From assembly GCA_949130495.1 (NCBI GenBank), contig OX422210.1, forward strand, positions 630,792,585 through 630,856,584: a stretch of DNA of 64,000 bases, written 5' to 3'. Positions 1 to 10,904 of this stretch are shown here, piece by piece. The notes below the pieces were generated by a model. It was not told the DNA's origin and did no database searches. It saw only the letters and a list, made by a program, of their open reading frames with translations. Each line of letters starts with the position of its first letter. Position 1 is the stretch's first letter. A program made the translations under genes and the position numbers. This stretch comes from Sambucus nigra (lineage: Eukaryota; Streptophyta; Magnoliopsida; Dipsacales; Adoxaceae).

Positions 1-1307
1 GAGCCTCATACTGCATTGGATCCACTCTAGATCTCATCCTGTCTTTAAGATGCTTCAAAATGTTTTGGGGCCGAGGGACCTCCCGATGGGCTTCCTCAGC
101 CATCTCCCCTTCCCCACTTGCAACCTCTTTATTTTGCTCGTTCAAGGGCCCCATTCTCTCTCTAATCGAGGGAACCCATGCTACCTCCATTCTTCTTGTT
201 AGGACCTGGACATCCTCGTCTAGCTCCGTGTAAAACGCTAAATCTACTAAATGAGCTTCTTCAACAGTGAAGGACCTCCTCGTAGCCCTAATGGTCACCT
301 CTGCTCCCTTGATATTTTCCTTGCCGCATTGGTGATACGTCGAAGGAACTATCCCTTAGTTGTGAATGCACACTCTTCCTATTAGTAAATGATAGGAAGT
401 TTCACTCTCAATTACATGGAACTTGATGTGGGAACTAAGGTTTCCCATCACAATCCCAACATTCACGTACCCAATGGATTTGAAAGATTAGTTATCATGC
501 CCCGAAATCACCAAAGGTATGAGGACCAACCTTTCTTCTGGAATATTATCTACATGGAAAGAGTTGATCGGCATAATATTGATTGAAGCACCCCCATTCG
601 TAAGGGTCCTTGCAAAACTAACCCCATTGACGCTAGCAGTTACATACAAAGGCCTATTATGAGGGAACCTTACAGCCCTATCTGCATCGCTGAAGGTTAC
701 TTATGACAGAAACCTTTTTACCAACCTAGCCATGGGTCCCCTCCATCTTAGCGAGGGGACTGCGTTCCTCCTCGCAATGTCTAAGATCACCTGAGTTATT
801 TTCAGTCTACTCTCCTTCGGTATCCCTACTTTATCGAAGAACCAAGTGAACTTAGGAGATTTTGAAACCGCATTGTATTCTATGACCGGGTCTATTTCCT
901 CGCCTTCAACGTTATACACGTCTTCCACGTCTTTAACGCTTACTTCATCATAGGCTAATACTAAGTTAGCCATTCCCGTAGTGCAACTTTCCAGGGCTTC
1001 TTTGAACTCCCTCTACTTCATCGTTAACCCTCCTCCTTCGCTTTCTACCTCCTCATCATAGGCCATCACTAGATTGGCCCTGTGTGCTGGAAGCGGGTTG
1101 TTGTTAAAGTTCTGTGGGGGATTTGCAACATTCTCTCCTTCACGTACTTGTCGATGATTCTTCTTACTGTGAAGCAACTCTCTGTTGGATGCTGGATCTT
1201 TCGATGAATCTGGCAATATTTGGGATCTACCCTCGTTGTAGCATCGTGTTTCCCATCGGAATGCCCTTTGGTTCATAGACCGTTCCTCCTTGGACCATTG
1301 TGTTATA
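1..1307 (-). pseudogene. R1 gag C-terminus and aspartic protease, frameshifted
   Basis: A zinc-knuckle-like motif, CQIHRKIQHPTESC (C-x3-H-x4-H-x4-C), is readable on the minus strand at about 1172-1215. Further left comes a retropepsin-like region: GGASINIMP near 573-595, then HLLIGRV and VPSTYHQC near 320-375, which is typical of Tat proteases. The codon before GGAS (596-598) reads Asn where the catalytic Asp is expected. One stop sits after GHDN and another after VCIHN. The downstream linker (1-300) is acidic and belongs to the start of pol. The open frame at 701-973 is a linker piece of the same polyprotein. Confidence 0.75.
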
Positions 1308-2588
1308 TCAACTTACGGCCTTTTCTATTGTGCAAGGCAACGGTGGTGGGTCTTCTCTGTCTCTTCTGAACTTCCTCTTGTTGTCCTTCTTTGGTTCTTT
1401 GCCCCCATATGTTCCTTTGGTGTACCCCACCCGTGGCGGCTGAGACCTTCCTCCCCCAGGTTGCATCGGCTGCCTGAACATCATGGGCACCACAACCGGG
1501 TTTGGTCGTACAACTAATGAGATATTCCTTGTTGTTTTTAGGAACGCTGAAAAAGTTCCCTCGCGCGTCTCGTTGATAAGGTGGCAGCTGTACTCCGGAA
1601 GCAGCCCTTCCGCACAGATCTGTAATAGTTTAGACTCTTTGGCCTCCTTTCTTACATCGAGGGATCTTTCCCTGAACCTCCGAACATATGCCACCACATC
1701 TTCCCCGGGTCGTTGCTTCTCTCTCCCTAATTGGGTCAGAGTAAACTCATCCTCTCCCAGAAAGAACTTCTGGACGAACAATACATGCATCTCCTCCCAC
1801 GTGGAAACACTCTTGGGAGCCAAGTGAGTATACCAGGTATATGTTTTACCGGTTAGGGATTTGGAGAACTCCCTCAACCTGAGCTTCTTATTGTTGCAAT
1901 GCTCCCTCAAGTGCTCGACAAAATGTTTAATATGCTCCTTCGGATTTCCACCATTTCCTGTGTATTTTTCAAAGATAGGAGGAATATAATCCTTCGGATA
2001 AGGCTCGTCATTGTATTCCTGAGGGTAAGGTGTTCGAAAGTCGTCATAGATCGAAGCTAACTCACCCATAGATTGCGAGGAAGCCTGCATGAACTTCAGC
2101 ATCTCCTTTCTCATTTCCTCCATGGGCGACGGGGCAACAACCAATGGGGTCACAGGTTGGATGCCCGTTATAGCTGGAACCATCGTTGCAGCTGGCACCA
2201 TTGATACTCTTGAGGTTCCTATTGTTGGATTCATAATGAAGGGTATACTTGCTGGGACTGTTCTCGTTACGCCTGCACCAGATGGAGCCGTTGGGGCTGC
2301 TCCTGGTGTCATGAAGGAGTTGGATTCAAACCGTCCCAATACCATTGAAGCTACGGGGATTTGCGAAAACTCATAAAACTTATTCATGAGGGGTGCCACT
2401 TGGGCAGGTCCCAACCTAGCGCTCGTGGAAGCTTGTGTCACCCCTACAGCGCCTGTTACTGCCTGAACTGGAGGTACTTCTAATCGAGGAGCCCTGTCCC
2501 TTAGGGCCTCCAGTTCTCTAACCGCATGTTCTTTATTTCGTTGAATGTCTTCAAAGTTGAGCCTTTGATTAACGTTATCTTGTGCCAT
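1308..2588 (-). CDS. gag: R1 gag polyprotein (capsid region), 426 codons open
   Basis: This is the longest undamaged gag frame among the Ogre-like copies here. The start (MAQDNVNQ) lies about 40 bp after the LTR/primer site. The first ~150 residues are Pro/Thr/Ala-rich and low in complexity. Residues ~185-340 carry the retrotransposon capsid fold, with YPKDYIPPIFEKYTG, TYTWYTHLAP, FVQKFF and a run ending ICAEGLLPEY. The C-terminus is basic (KEPKKDNKRKFRRDRE). Gag would form the cytoplasmic particle around the RNA. The frame ends before the zinc knuckle, which is found one frame away at ~1172-1215, so a frameshift separates them. Confidence 0.85.
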   Translation of the reverse strand: MAQDNVNQRLNFEDIQRNKEHAVRELEALRDRAPRLEVPPVQAVTGAVGVTQASTSARLGPAQVAPLMNKFYEFSQIPVASMVLGRFESNSFMTPGAAPTAPSGAGVTRTVPASIPFIMNPTIGTSRVSMVPAATMVPAITGIQPVTPLVVAPSPMEEMRKEMLKFMQASSQSMGELASIYDDFRTPYPQEYNDEPYPKDYIPPIFEKYTGNGGNPKEHIKHFVEHLREHCNNKKLRLREFSKSLTGKTYTWYTHLAPKSVSTWEEMHVLFVQKFFLGEDEFTLTQLGREKQRPGEDVVAYVRRFRERSLDVRKEAKESKLLQICAEGLLPEYSCHLINETREGTFSAFLKTTRNISLVVRPNPVVVPMMFRQPMQPGGGRSQPPRVGYTKGTYGGKEPKKDNKRKFRRDREDPPPLPCTIEKAVS

Positions 2589-2610
2589 ACTCCTTACTTA
2601 TAAGAATGCC

Positions 2611-2628
2611 TCCACAACAGAGTCGCCA
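2611..2628 (-). other. R1 primer-binding site, tRNA-Arg(ACG)-like
   Basis: On the minus strand, two bases after the LTR, the sequence is TGGCGACTCTGTTGTGGA. From memory, the 3' end of plant tRNA-Arg(ACG) gives TGGCGACTCCGCTGGGGA, so the first nine bases match and mismatches follow. R5 has a better match at the same position. tRNA-Arg priming is known from Ogre elements. Confidence 0.7.
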
Positions 2629-2630
2629 AA

Positions 2631-3838
2631 TGTAAGAGGGTAATTTAGATAAGATGGAGGCGTAACCCCTTTTGAGTATAGTAATGATAGAATTAATCAG
2701 CAAACACTATTGATTATCCATAAGACATATAAACAAAGCTTGAAGAATATAAACTCAGTTTAAACTCAAAAATATCTCGTGTATATCTCAATCAGATGAT
2801 AATGAACTCAGAAGTAACTCATTTAGAGGGAGAAAGGAGTAAGCACCCTAGATACACCTTGGCAGGCAACCAAAAACCACCTCAACCACCCTCAAGAGTC
2901 TCTGTCAAGTTATTAAAGCTTCCTAATAAATGATAATGGTGGGTGAGTAAAACTCTCTGGTTTGTAATAACACTCTCTAGCAATAACTTCTAAATTCTCA
3001 AAAGAACATCCTCTCCTTAGAGGTGGTTGGGGTCCTTAAATATCCCTCGTGCCACCCCCGAGGCAACTCAGTCATTAATGTATGTGAAAGACATCCCTCA
3101 TACTTTATGTCACCAACATTAAATACCTGATGCACTAGTTGTCTCCACTTCATAGACATTAAATTCCAAGATATGCCTTTTGCCTCACCACTGTGTGTCA
3201 GGGGGCTGTCGCTACAGAGGTTGCTTACCAACTGTCTGACAGTCCCAAATACCATGGTGGTTTACTCAAGTGCAGATTTGACATTGTCTAGATGTCTAGT
3301 GATGTAACCTACAGTAGATGGGACATTAAGTATAAGGTTGTTTGGTTCACAGCTAAACGCCCGATGGAACTCGAAGCTCCTCCGCTCGAGGTTCCACGGT
3401 GAGGGTCCTTCAGTGTTTTACCAGGTGTATCTAAGATGGTCAGGAAAAGCTCCGACGGTGCCCCACTTCTCAATCCTCCAAACCAAGTCCCTCTAAAGTT
3501 CCCACAGCGAGGTCGTTCGATAGAGCATGAAAGCTCTCCTAGACCCTGCCAAGTCTGGTCTCTCGCGAGTACCGTTCGACCTCACACTAAAATTCATTAT
3601 TCTCGTTACATCATCACAATCATTATATCTCATAGCCAATATAAATTAAGATACAATATGACTAAGTAACAACAAGCTAAAGTATGAGTTGCCATGCACT
3701 GCCTCGCTGAGCTACTTCGCTTGAGCTGCCTCGAGCTTGGGTTGCCTCACTGAGCTGCCACGCTGTCTTAATCCCAAAAACTATTGCTAATGGGTGCATT
3801 ATCCCTAATCTCAGGATTACCTTCAATCCCCCTCTACA
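2631..3838 (-). repeat. R1 5' LTR (1208 bp)
   Basis: In plus-strand reading it starts TGTAAGAGGG next to the primer site and ends CCTCTACA, giving the canonical TG...CA ends. The same sequence recurs at 22192-23409 and 26218-27374. Short open frames inside it (for example 2998-3255 and 3436-3669) are not shared as proteins by the other copies and are not genes. Confidence 0.9.
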
Positions 3839-4452
3839 TTATCAATGTTGTATGTTGTGGTTTCCCTCTTATGGTCTTCGCTCTCTTTTGCGGAGTTAAA
3901 GTAGCATTCGGGTTACGAGGTCTGGTCACCTTAAACTTCCCCTACCCCATAGGGGGTCGGGAATTTAAGCATTTGGTGGACCATCGAAGGCACGACCTCA
4001 AATTCCTTGAGGGACACTCGTCCGATGATGAGGTTGTAAGCAGAGAAGACGTTTTCATCCATTACGAATAAATTAATTTTTCTAGTCAACCTCTTAGACC
4101 ACTTGTCTCCCATACGCACATCCATCTCATACATGCCTAAGGGATGGAACTTCTCTCTGCTGAAGCCAATCAACGGATGATGATAGGGCACCAGCCTGAC
4201 TCTATTGAGGCCTAGGCTCTTGAAGCAAGGCCATAACATGACATCCACGAAGCTTCAGCCATCAACAAGGATTCTTTGGACTTCACACCCATGCACCCTC
4301 GTAGTGATTACCAGAGGGTCATCGTGCGGAGCTAAGATACCCTTGAAATCGAGTCTTGAGAAACCAACGATGAGGGTATCCATGTCTATTTTCTTTTTTT
4401 TCTCGTGTTTAACCTCTGAAGACGACAGGTTCACTACCTCGGTTTTGGTCAC
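3839..4452 (-). pseudogene. R2 gag/protease fragment left of the R3 insertion
   Basis: Minus-strand reading gives VVNLSSSEV, IVGFSRLDF, APHDDPLVI and ILVDG, followed by a stop where the Ser of the retropepsin D-x-G-S region should be. It then continues as VDVMLWPCF, PLIGFS, NLIIGR and the conserved FPTPYGVGEV. This aligns by eye with the R3 protease (6860-7449), which confirms identity. Two further stops follow before the sequence ends at the R1 LTR. The catalytic Asp (VDG) is present but the frame is dead. Confidence 0.8.
4448..4452. repeat. R3 target-site duplication, left copy (GTCAC)
   Basis: GTCAC precedes TGTTGATACC and recurs at 12513-12517 directly after the right LTR. A 5-bp duplication is the expected footprint of a Ty3/gypsy integrase. 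Confidence 0.92.
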
Positions 4453-4929
4453 TGTTGATACCAAAATTAGTTAGCTGACGTGGACCAATGATATGAAGAC
4501 ACGTGTTATCTTACGTGGTAAAACTATATATATTCACCAAGCTACACAATACCACGAGCAACTTAGCGTACCGAGCTACTCAGTGCACAAAGCATCTAGA
4601 CAGGAAGATCAAACGACGAATTATAGATTCAATGAACATCGGATTCAATGAACCTTCTTATTATGTACAGATGCATATGTCTAATAAAGGGCGGCACATC
4701 GTCCATTCATACAGACAGCCTAAGGGATATAAATACATTGTAACCTCCCCATTAGCGGGGTAATTGATCTCTTGCCATCATCATCAAGATTAAGAAAAAA
4801 TACCCAGCAGTATAAAATAGTGGACGTAGGCTATTTTTACAAGGTTGAACCACTTTAAAAATCCTTTATCTTATTTCATATTTATCTGTGATTAATTAAT
4901 TATATCAAATCTAGTTTTGTACATCAACA
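4453..4929 (+). repeat. R3 5' LTR (477 bp)
   Basis: It starts TGTTGATACC and ends CATCAACA. A TATAAATA promoter box is at 4728-4735, about 200 bp before the LTR end. The right LTR at 12031-12512 is a close copy. The open frame at 4503-4763 lies inside the LTR and is not a gene. Confidence 0.92.
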
Positions 4930-4932
4930 GAT

Positions 4933-4949
4933 TGGCGTCGTCTGTGGGA
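4933..4949 (+). other. R3 primer-binding site
   Basis: TGGCGTCGTCTGTGGGA starts three bases after the LTR. It differs by one base from the R2 site. This is where a tRNA would prime minus-strand DNA. Confidence 0.75.
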
Positions 4950-4989
4950 GCGACTATACGTAGCGTTTTTAATTTAAAACTTATTACAA

Positions 4990-6781
4990 ATGGCTGAGAT
5001 CCTAGAATCCAGTAACAGGAACATTATTGGAGTTCCTCCTAACCCATCTGCTCCTCCAACTATTTAAGATCTCGCTAGCATAGTGGCCAATTTAGCCCAA
5101 GGGCAAACAGCTATACATGAGACCATACGTTAACTCATTCGGACTGTCCAAAATGGAACGCCTACTCAGTCAACCCAACGAAGCATTCATAGTAACACTC
5201 ATCTGCCATCTTCAAGATCCAAATGTACTCTATTTCCTAACGTTTCTTGGTCCAGGCATACTAATCTCATCATACTGCGAGGTCCAGTGATCCCTCATAT
5301 CAGCCTGGCCGGACATCTTCTATAAGGGCTATGGATTCTCAACAAAATGTTACTTTAACTCCAGACTGAACAAGCGCTCTGGAAAGGTTGAGTAGAGTCT
5401 CCCCTTTTGACCGTTTGGGCCCTAAGAAGAATAGAAATCCTCCTCAGGTTGTGTCGAGTGATTCTCAATGACCAAATGATCTAAGGGAAGGTTCTGCCCA
5501 ATCACTCCCAGCAGCTCGCATAGAAAGATCCCAAGAGGAGAATTATGCATGGTCTGTTGCTCGGGCAAATAGGTCGGAGGCTGTAAATGACGCATGGAAG
5601 GGCTCCATTCAAATGTTAGAGGATAGGTTAGGGGAAATGGCTAAGGCCAAGAACCCTCTCCAAAGAACCTTTATCAAAGGATCTCCTTTCGTCCAAGCAA
5701 TTATGGATTTTCCTACACCCTCAAAGTTTAAGGCTCCTATGGTTACGCCAAAGTATGATGGAAAGACTGATCCAATCCTTCACAAAAAACAGTATCAAGC
5801 TGCTGTAGATATTTATGCAGTCCTAGATGAGATGCAGTGCAGGGCATTCTATGGAACCATCACCGGATCAGCTCAAATTTGGTACAACAGCCTTCCTTAG
5901 GGGCAAATTGCAATTTTCCATCAACCGGCTGAGCTTTTCATTGGGAATTTATGTTTTGGTGCGAAGCCAGTCAAGAGAGTAGCACACTTTCTGAGTGTAA
6001 GGCGAAAAGAAGGAGAGAGCACCAGGGATTACATCACTCGTTTTAATAACGAGAAACTTGAGGTAATTGGCTACGAGGAGAAAACAACCATCACGGCTCT
6101 GATGAGTGATCTTTTACCAAACAAGCTATATTATACTTTGGCCAAGGATCCCCCCAAATCCATAGCAGAGTTGATGGCAAAAGAAGTGAAGATCATGAAT
6201 GATGAGGAAGCTATGGCTGCGAAGAAGAATGCAGATGCAAAGGTGGAACAAAAGCTAAAGAAAAGACTGAGAATAAAGACCAAAAGCATAATGGGGGAAG
6301 CAAGCAATCGAAAGGCAAGGAGACGGTAGAGAATTTTAGGGAGTATGGGAATTATACTCCCTTGAAGGTGGATATTAACCACTATCTAGAAGAGATCAAG
6401 AACGGTGAGGAACTGAATTGGCCGGATAAATTAAGAACAACCCCCGACAAAAGGGATAAGTCCAAATATTGTGAGTTCCATAGGTATCATGTCCATACGA
6501 CCAAGCGTTGCATATCTCTCCAGAACGAGATGGAAGCACTCATTCGACGAGGGAAATTGAGCAGGTTTGTTGATCGTCGGAATGATAGGAAGACCAATGA
6601 CATAGCAAAGCATAGATCTAAATCTCCTCGCCGAATAAGAGATGACAAGAAAAGGTACCATGAAGATGATCCTGAAGATGACCCCGAGCTGCCTAAAAAG
6701 CCAAGGCAACCAGAACGCGAGGTATTTTCAATCCATTTCGGATCATTTGAATATAATGTGATCACAGGTGGAGATACATGA
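4990..6781 (+). pseudogene. gag: R3 gag, frameshifted
   Basis: The start is MAEILESSNRN, about 60 bp after the LTR. Early stops and shifts occur up to ~5610. The capsid core then reads FPTPSKFKAPMVTPKYDG, ITGSAQIWYNSLP (stop), STRDYITRFNNEKLEV and LPNKLYYTLAKDPPKS to 6329. After another shift at ~6340 it continues with YTPLKVDINHYLEEI, the zinc motif CEFHRYHVHTTKRC (~6470-6515), a basic Arg/Lys region and EVFSIHFGSFEYNVITGG. R4 gag has the same order. Confidence 0.87.
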
Positions 6782-7715
6782 GGCGGGGATCATACTGCTA
6801 AAAGGAAAGCTTACCTCAATGAGGCCCATGCTTGTTCTTATATACAACGCATAAATCTGGTGGAAGACAATCTCCCGAGGAAGGTGAATAAGGATAAACT
6901 GGTCATCGGTTTTTCAAAAAATGATCTGGAAGGTGTTCTGTATCCTCACGATGATCCCTTGGTGATCAAGATGCAGATGAAAGATGTGGTGATTTCACGA
7001 GTATGGGTAGACAATGGTAGCTCTACAGACATCATGTTCTACCCCTGTTTTGACAACTTGAATTTGAAGGTAGCCCAGTTGGAGCCATATCACAGGCCCC
7101 TCCTTGGTTTCACTGGCGAGAAGGTTTTTTCACTTCGGACGATCACGTTGGATATGCTTATTGGTACTTGGTCTGCTTATAGATAGATAAAGTACACTTT
7201 TTCGTAATGGATAAAAATGTCCAATCACCCTATAACATAATCATGGGAAGAGTAGGCCTGAAAACGTTTAAGGCAGTGCCATCCACGGTATATCGATTCT
7301 TGAAGTTTTCGACCAACTTTGGTGTGGGACTTGTGAAGGGTGATCAGAAAGTAGCTCGGGAATGCTACTATTCATCTGTCAAACAAGAAGAGTTGGAGGA
7401 ACCAGGAAGAAGACCACCATTTATCAAGTGGATAAGTCTGAAGATGTAGAGATTGAGACATTGGATCCTAGAGAAAAATCAGAGCTCGTGAAAGGTAAAA
7501 TTATGGAAGCTACGGAGAACATTGTTCTGGACGATGAACAACCAGAACGAATGACTCAAATTGGTGCTTCACTGGATCAGTCAATAAAGCAGGAGTTAGT
7601 GGAATTCTTAAGGCACAAAAGCAAGCTTTTGCATGGAGTCATGAAGATATACTGGGAACAGACCCAACCTTCTTGTGCCACGAACTCAATGTTAATAATT
7701 AGATCAAGACGATGA
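6782..7715 (+). pseudogene. R3 aspartic protease and linker to RT
   Basis: The retropepsin signature reads VWVDNGSSTDIMFYPCF at about 7003-7050, with catalytic Asp in VDNGSS. It is followed by YHRPLLGFTGEKV, and after a stop at ~7184 by MDKNVQSPYNIIMGRVGLKTFKAVPSTVYRFLKF (7207-7310). The protease would cut the Gag-Pol chain. The linker to 7715 is acidic with a frame change near 7440. The catalytic motif is intact but the chain is broken by stops. Confidence 0.82.
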
Positions 7716-8975
7716 AATAGCGAAGAAGGGTCTTTAGCCCAGAGAAGAACCAAGCCATTCATGAGGAAGTCGAGAAGCTACAAAAGGCCTCTTTTATCGA
7801 AGATGTTAAATATCCTCATTGGCTAGCCAATGTGGTGATGGTGAATAAGAAGAATAATAAGTGGAGGATTGCGTAGACTTCACAGATCTCAACAAAGCCT
7901 GCCCGAAAGATCACTTCACATTGCCTAGGATAGATCATCTCGTGGATGCAACCTCAGGGCATGAGCTACTAAGCTTCATGGATGCTTATTCTGGCTATAA
8001 TCAAATCAAGATGAAGCCCGAATATAGGGAGAGTACCTCTTTTATTACCCCAAGGGGAACATACTGCTATAATGTTATGCCTTTCGGACTTAAAAATGCA
8101 GGTGCTACGTACCATCGGTTGATGAATAAGGTGTTCGCGGAGCAAATCGGTCAAAACGTGGAGGTTTACGTCGAAGATATGCTGACTAAGAGAAAGAAAG
8201 CTGCTGACCATCTAGCTGACCTTGGCCAAACCTTTGATCAACTCGAAATATATCAGATGAAGCTGAACCTGACTAAATGCATTTTCGACGTACGAGAAGG
8301 TATGCTCCTTGGGTATATTATGAATCAATGAGGCATTGAGGCAAATCCTGAGAAGATTAAGGCTCTACTGGAACTATGATTTCCAACTACGAAGAAGGAG
8401 GTGCAATGCCTCACGGGGCGGGTTGCAGCTCTCAACAGGTTTGTCTCGCGAGCAACGGACAGGTGTCTCCCATTTTCAAGACACTCAGAAAAACTTTTGA
8501 GTGGAACGATGAATGTGAGAGGGCATTCCAAAAATTAAAGAAATATTTGGGGACACCTCCATTGTTGTCCAAGCCGATGATGGGAGAAAGATTATACTTG
8601 TATCTGGATGTCTCTGAGAGAGCAGTCAGTTCAACGTTGATCAGAGTAGAAGATAGAGTGCAAAAGTCGGTGTATTACACGAGCAAAGCATTCCGAGGAG
8701 CAGAGATTAGATATCTAAGGCTGGAAAAGTTGGCATTAGCTTTGATCGAGGCAAGCAGGAGGATGAAGCCATACTTCCAGGCCCATACCATAGTGGTATA
8801 CACTGATATGCCACTCAGACAGGCTTTGCATAAGACAGAGAAATCTGGGAGACTGATGTATTGGGCGGTGGAATTGGACAAGTATGATATTATTTATGAG
8901 CCAAGGACTTCACTCAAAGGGCAGGCGGTAGAAGATTTCATTACAGAGTTCACTTACTCGGAGGCCCGCGACCAG
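7716..8975 (+). pseudogene. R3 reverse transcriptase and RNase H (gypsy type)
   Basis: RT motifs in order are VDFTDLNKACPKDHFTLP, LLSFMDAYSGYNQIKM, TPRGTYCYNVMPFGLKNAGATY and then YVEDM, where YVDDM is expected. Loss of the first Asp of the YxDD pair predicts a dead polymerase. A stop at 8329-8331 and a shift near 8375 lead into thumb/connection sequence (EWNDECERAFQKLKKYLGTPP). The gypsy RNase H follows, with YLYLDVSERAVSS, YYTSKAF, EIRYLRLEKLALAL and VVYTDMPLR, ending FITEFTY. Confidence 0.88.
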
Positions 8976-9119
8976 CAAGGGTCTAATGCAGAACAACCCT
9001 TGGATGTTAGGGGATCACCGAAGACAAGCCCCGATCAACTTCCATTAACGGAATTGCCAAAGGGAACAACTATCGAGCAACAAGAATCGCCGAATAACAG
9101 CCCAGTGTTGGGACATGAT

Positions 9120-9680
9120 AAAAAGAAGTACCAAATATTCCATCAGGGAACATTGTCGGACCAAGAGTTTGATAATGGCATACCTATATGGAATTTGTAT
9201 GTTGATGGCTCTTCGTGTGCCACGGGCAGCGGAGCAGGAATAATTCTTAACAATCCTGATGGATTGGATATCGAATATGCTCTGCGCTTTCGATTTAAAT
9301 ATTCCAATAATGAAGCTGAATATGAAGCTATGATTGTGGGCCTTAGTTTGGCCAAAATAATGAGTGCAAAGCAGATTATAGTGTTTAGTGATTCGCAGTT
9401 AATTGTAAATCAGATCCTTGGGTTATATGCAGTGAAGGTAGATTTCATGTCTAGGTATCACTCCAAAGCTATGAAGATTGTATCCACTTTTGCAGTAATC
9501 CAATTGATCAGGATACCAAGATTGGAGAATGCGAGAGCTGACGCATTAGCTCGCTTAGCCTCAGCAACTCGCATCGAGCTACGAAGAACGATTCCTATTG
9601 AGATATTAGCAGATTGGAGCATTGATAATTATTTGATGGTGAGATTCATCACCTTGGATATGGGACCATCTTAGATGGAC
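9120..9680 (+). pseudogene. R3 second RNase H domain (Tat-specific aRNH)
   Basis: A second RNase H fold follows the first one. It has LYVDGSSCATGSGAG (~9196-9240, first catalytic Asp), NNEAEYEAMIVGLSLA (Glu), VFSDSQLIVNQI (second Asp) and RLENARADALARLAS (last Asp, ~9520-9560). Tat-lineage elements are known to carry such an extra archaeal-type RNase H after the gypsy one. All four acidic residues are present. The frame stays open from 8376 to the stop at 9674, the best-preserved part of R3 pol. Confidence 0.85.
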
Positions 9681-10904
9681 CCCATCAAGGCGTATATCGA
9701 AGAAGGAGTTGTATCAACTGACCAACTTATAGCCAAGAGACTGAAGTTTAAAGCTGCTCATTACGTAATAAATAATTGTGTTTTGTAAATAAGGGGTATC
9801 ATCGCAGGCCTACAGAGATGTGTGCATCCTTCAGAAGTTAAATATCTGATAGAAGAAATTCATGAAGGCTATTATGGAGCTCATGTAGCAGGTCGGACTC
9901 TCCTACAGAGGATAACGACGCAGGGATATTATTGGCCAACGATAGGATCTGACTGTACAGCTTATGCAAAGAAATGCGATAAGTGCCAAAGTTTCCCTTC
10001 CATTCGAAGAACTCCCTAAGAATTGTTAACACCTATCACTTCCCCTTGGCCATTTGCCATGTGGTGTATAGACTTGTTCGGGCCTCTGTCGACCACCAAA
10101 GGGAGGTTCAAATATCTGGTAGTCGTTGTTGATTACTTCACCAAGTGGGTTGAGGCTGAGCCTCTCATTGATATGTTGTATGAAAGGGTTTACCAGTTTA
10201 TTTTGAAGAGTATTATTTGCAGATATGGTCTGCCACATGCTTTCATTACTGACTATGGTACCCAATTTGATAATGAGGAGTTCGCTGCATATTGTCATCA
10301 ATTCATCGTCCAGAAGATCCATTCTACCCCAGGCCATCCCCAGAGCAATGGGCAAATTGAAGTAACGAACAAGACTCTGCTTAACGGATTGAAGAAACGG
10401 TTGGATGACGCAAAAGGGAATTGGATTAACGAGCTACATTTTGTGTTGTGGGCATATCGAACGACTCCCCGAACAGTGACACGGGAATCTCCTTACATGT
10501 TAGCCTTTGGAAGTGAAGTAGTCATACCAGCTGAATTGGGCCTGCCTACTCATAGAGTGCTTAATTTCAACTCTTCAGTAAGAGATTTGATGCGACGTTT
10601 AGATCTGGATATGCTTGAAGAAGTTAGAGAAGATGCAGCACTCAGGAACGCAGCCTACTAGCAATGCACCGCCATGTTCTATAACAAACGATTTAAGAAA
10701 TGTGATCTTAAAGAGGGGGATTATGTGCTCAAGAAGGTGATTCAGATGCATAATAACCTGGAGGCCAACTGGAATGGGCCTTATCGTGTGACATCATTAG
10801 TTCAACCGGGAACCTATAGAATAGAAACTTTGGAGGGGCAAGAGGATGAGCAAAGAATGATGAGGTGGTGTTTTTGTATTTCAACAAATAAGAAGCAGAC
10901 CTAA
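9681..10904 (+). pseudogene. R3 integrase, ending in a fusion to antisense sequence
   Basis: The zinc-binding part is VHPSEVKYLIEEIHEG...GAH...CDKCQ (9820-10000). The catalytic core from 10023 has CIDLFGPLSTTKGRFKYL, FITDYGTQFDNEEFAAYC and HPQSNGQIEVTNKTLLNG, so D, D and E are all present. The C-terminal part, YNKRFKKCDLKEGDYVLKKV and ANWNGPYRVTS, runs to about 10835. The last ~20 codons to the stop at 10904 are not pol: they are the complement of aORF1 exon 2, created by a deletion. Stops occur near 9672, 9786, 10018 and 10659. Confidence 0.86.

Larger units (their letters stand above)
1..3838 (-). mobile_element. R1: Ogre-like Ty3/gypsy (Tat) retrotransposon, 5' part
   Basis: Read on the minus strand, this element runs from its 5' LTR (2631-3838) through a primer-binding site, gag and protease, and leaves the window at base 1 before reverse transcriptase. 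It interrupts R2: R2 protease sequence stops abruptly at 3839 where the LTR ends in ...CTCTACA. Its far end and its TSD partner are outside the window. The LTR and gag closely match R5 (22192-27374). The tRNA-Arg-type primer site and the gag/protease style point to the Ogre group of the Tat lineage; the lineage call is inference from motifs. Confidence 0.85.

Noticed and set aside
1290..2376. Plus-strand open frames at 1290-1517, 1483-1827 and 2089-2376
   Set aside because: They are shadows of the R1 gag frame on the opposite strand.
4503..4763. Open frame of 86 codons
   Set aside because: It lies wholly inside the R3 5' LTR, overlaps the promoter, and is interrupted in the 3' LTR copy.
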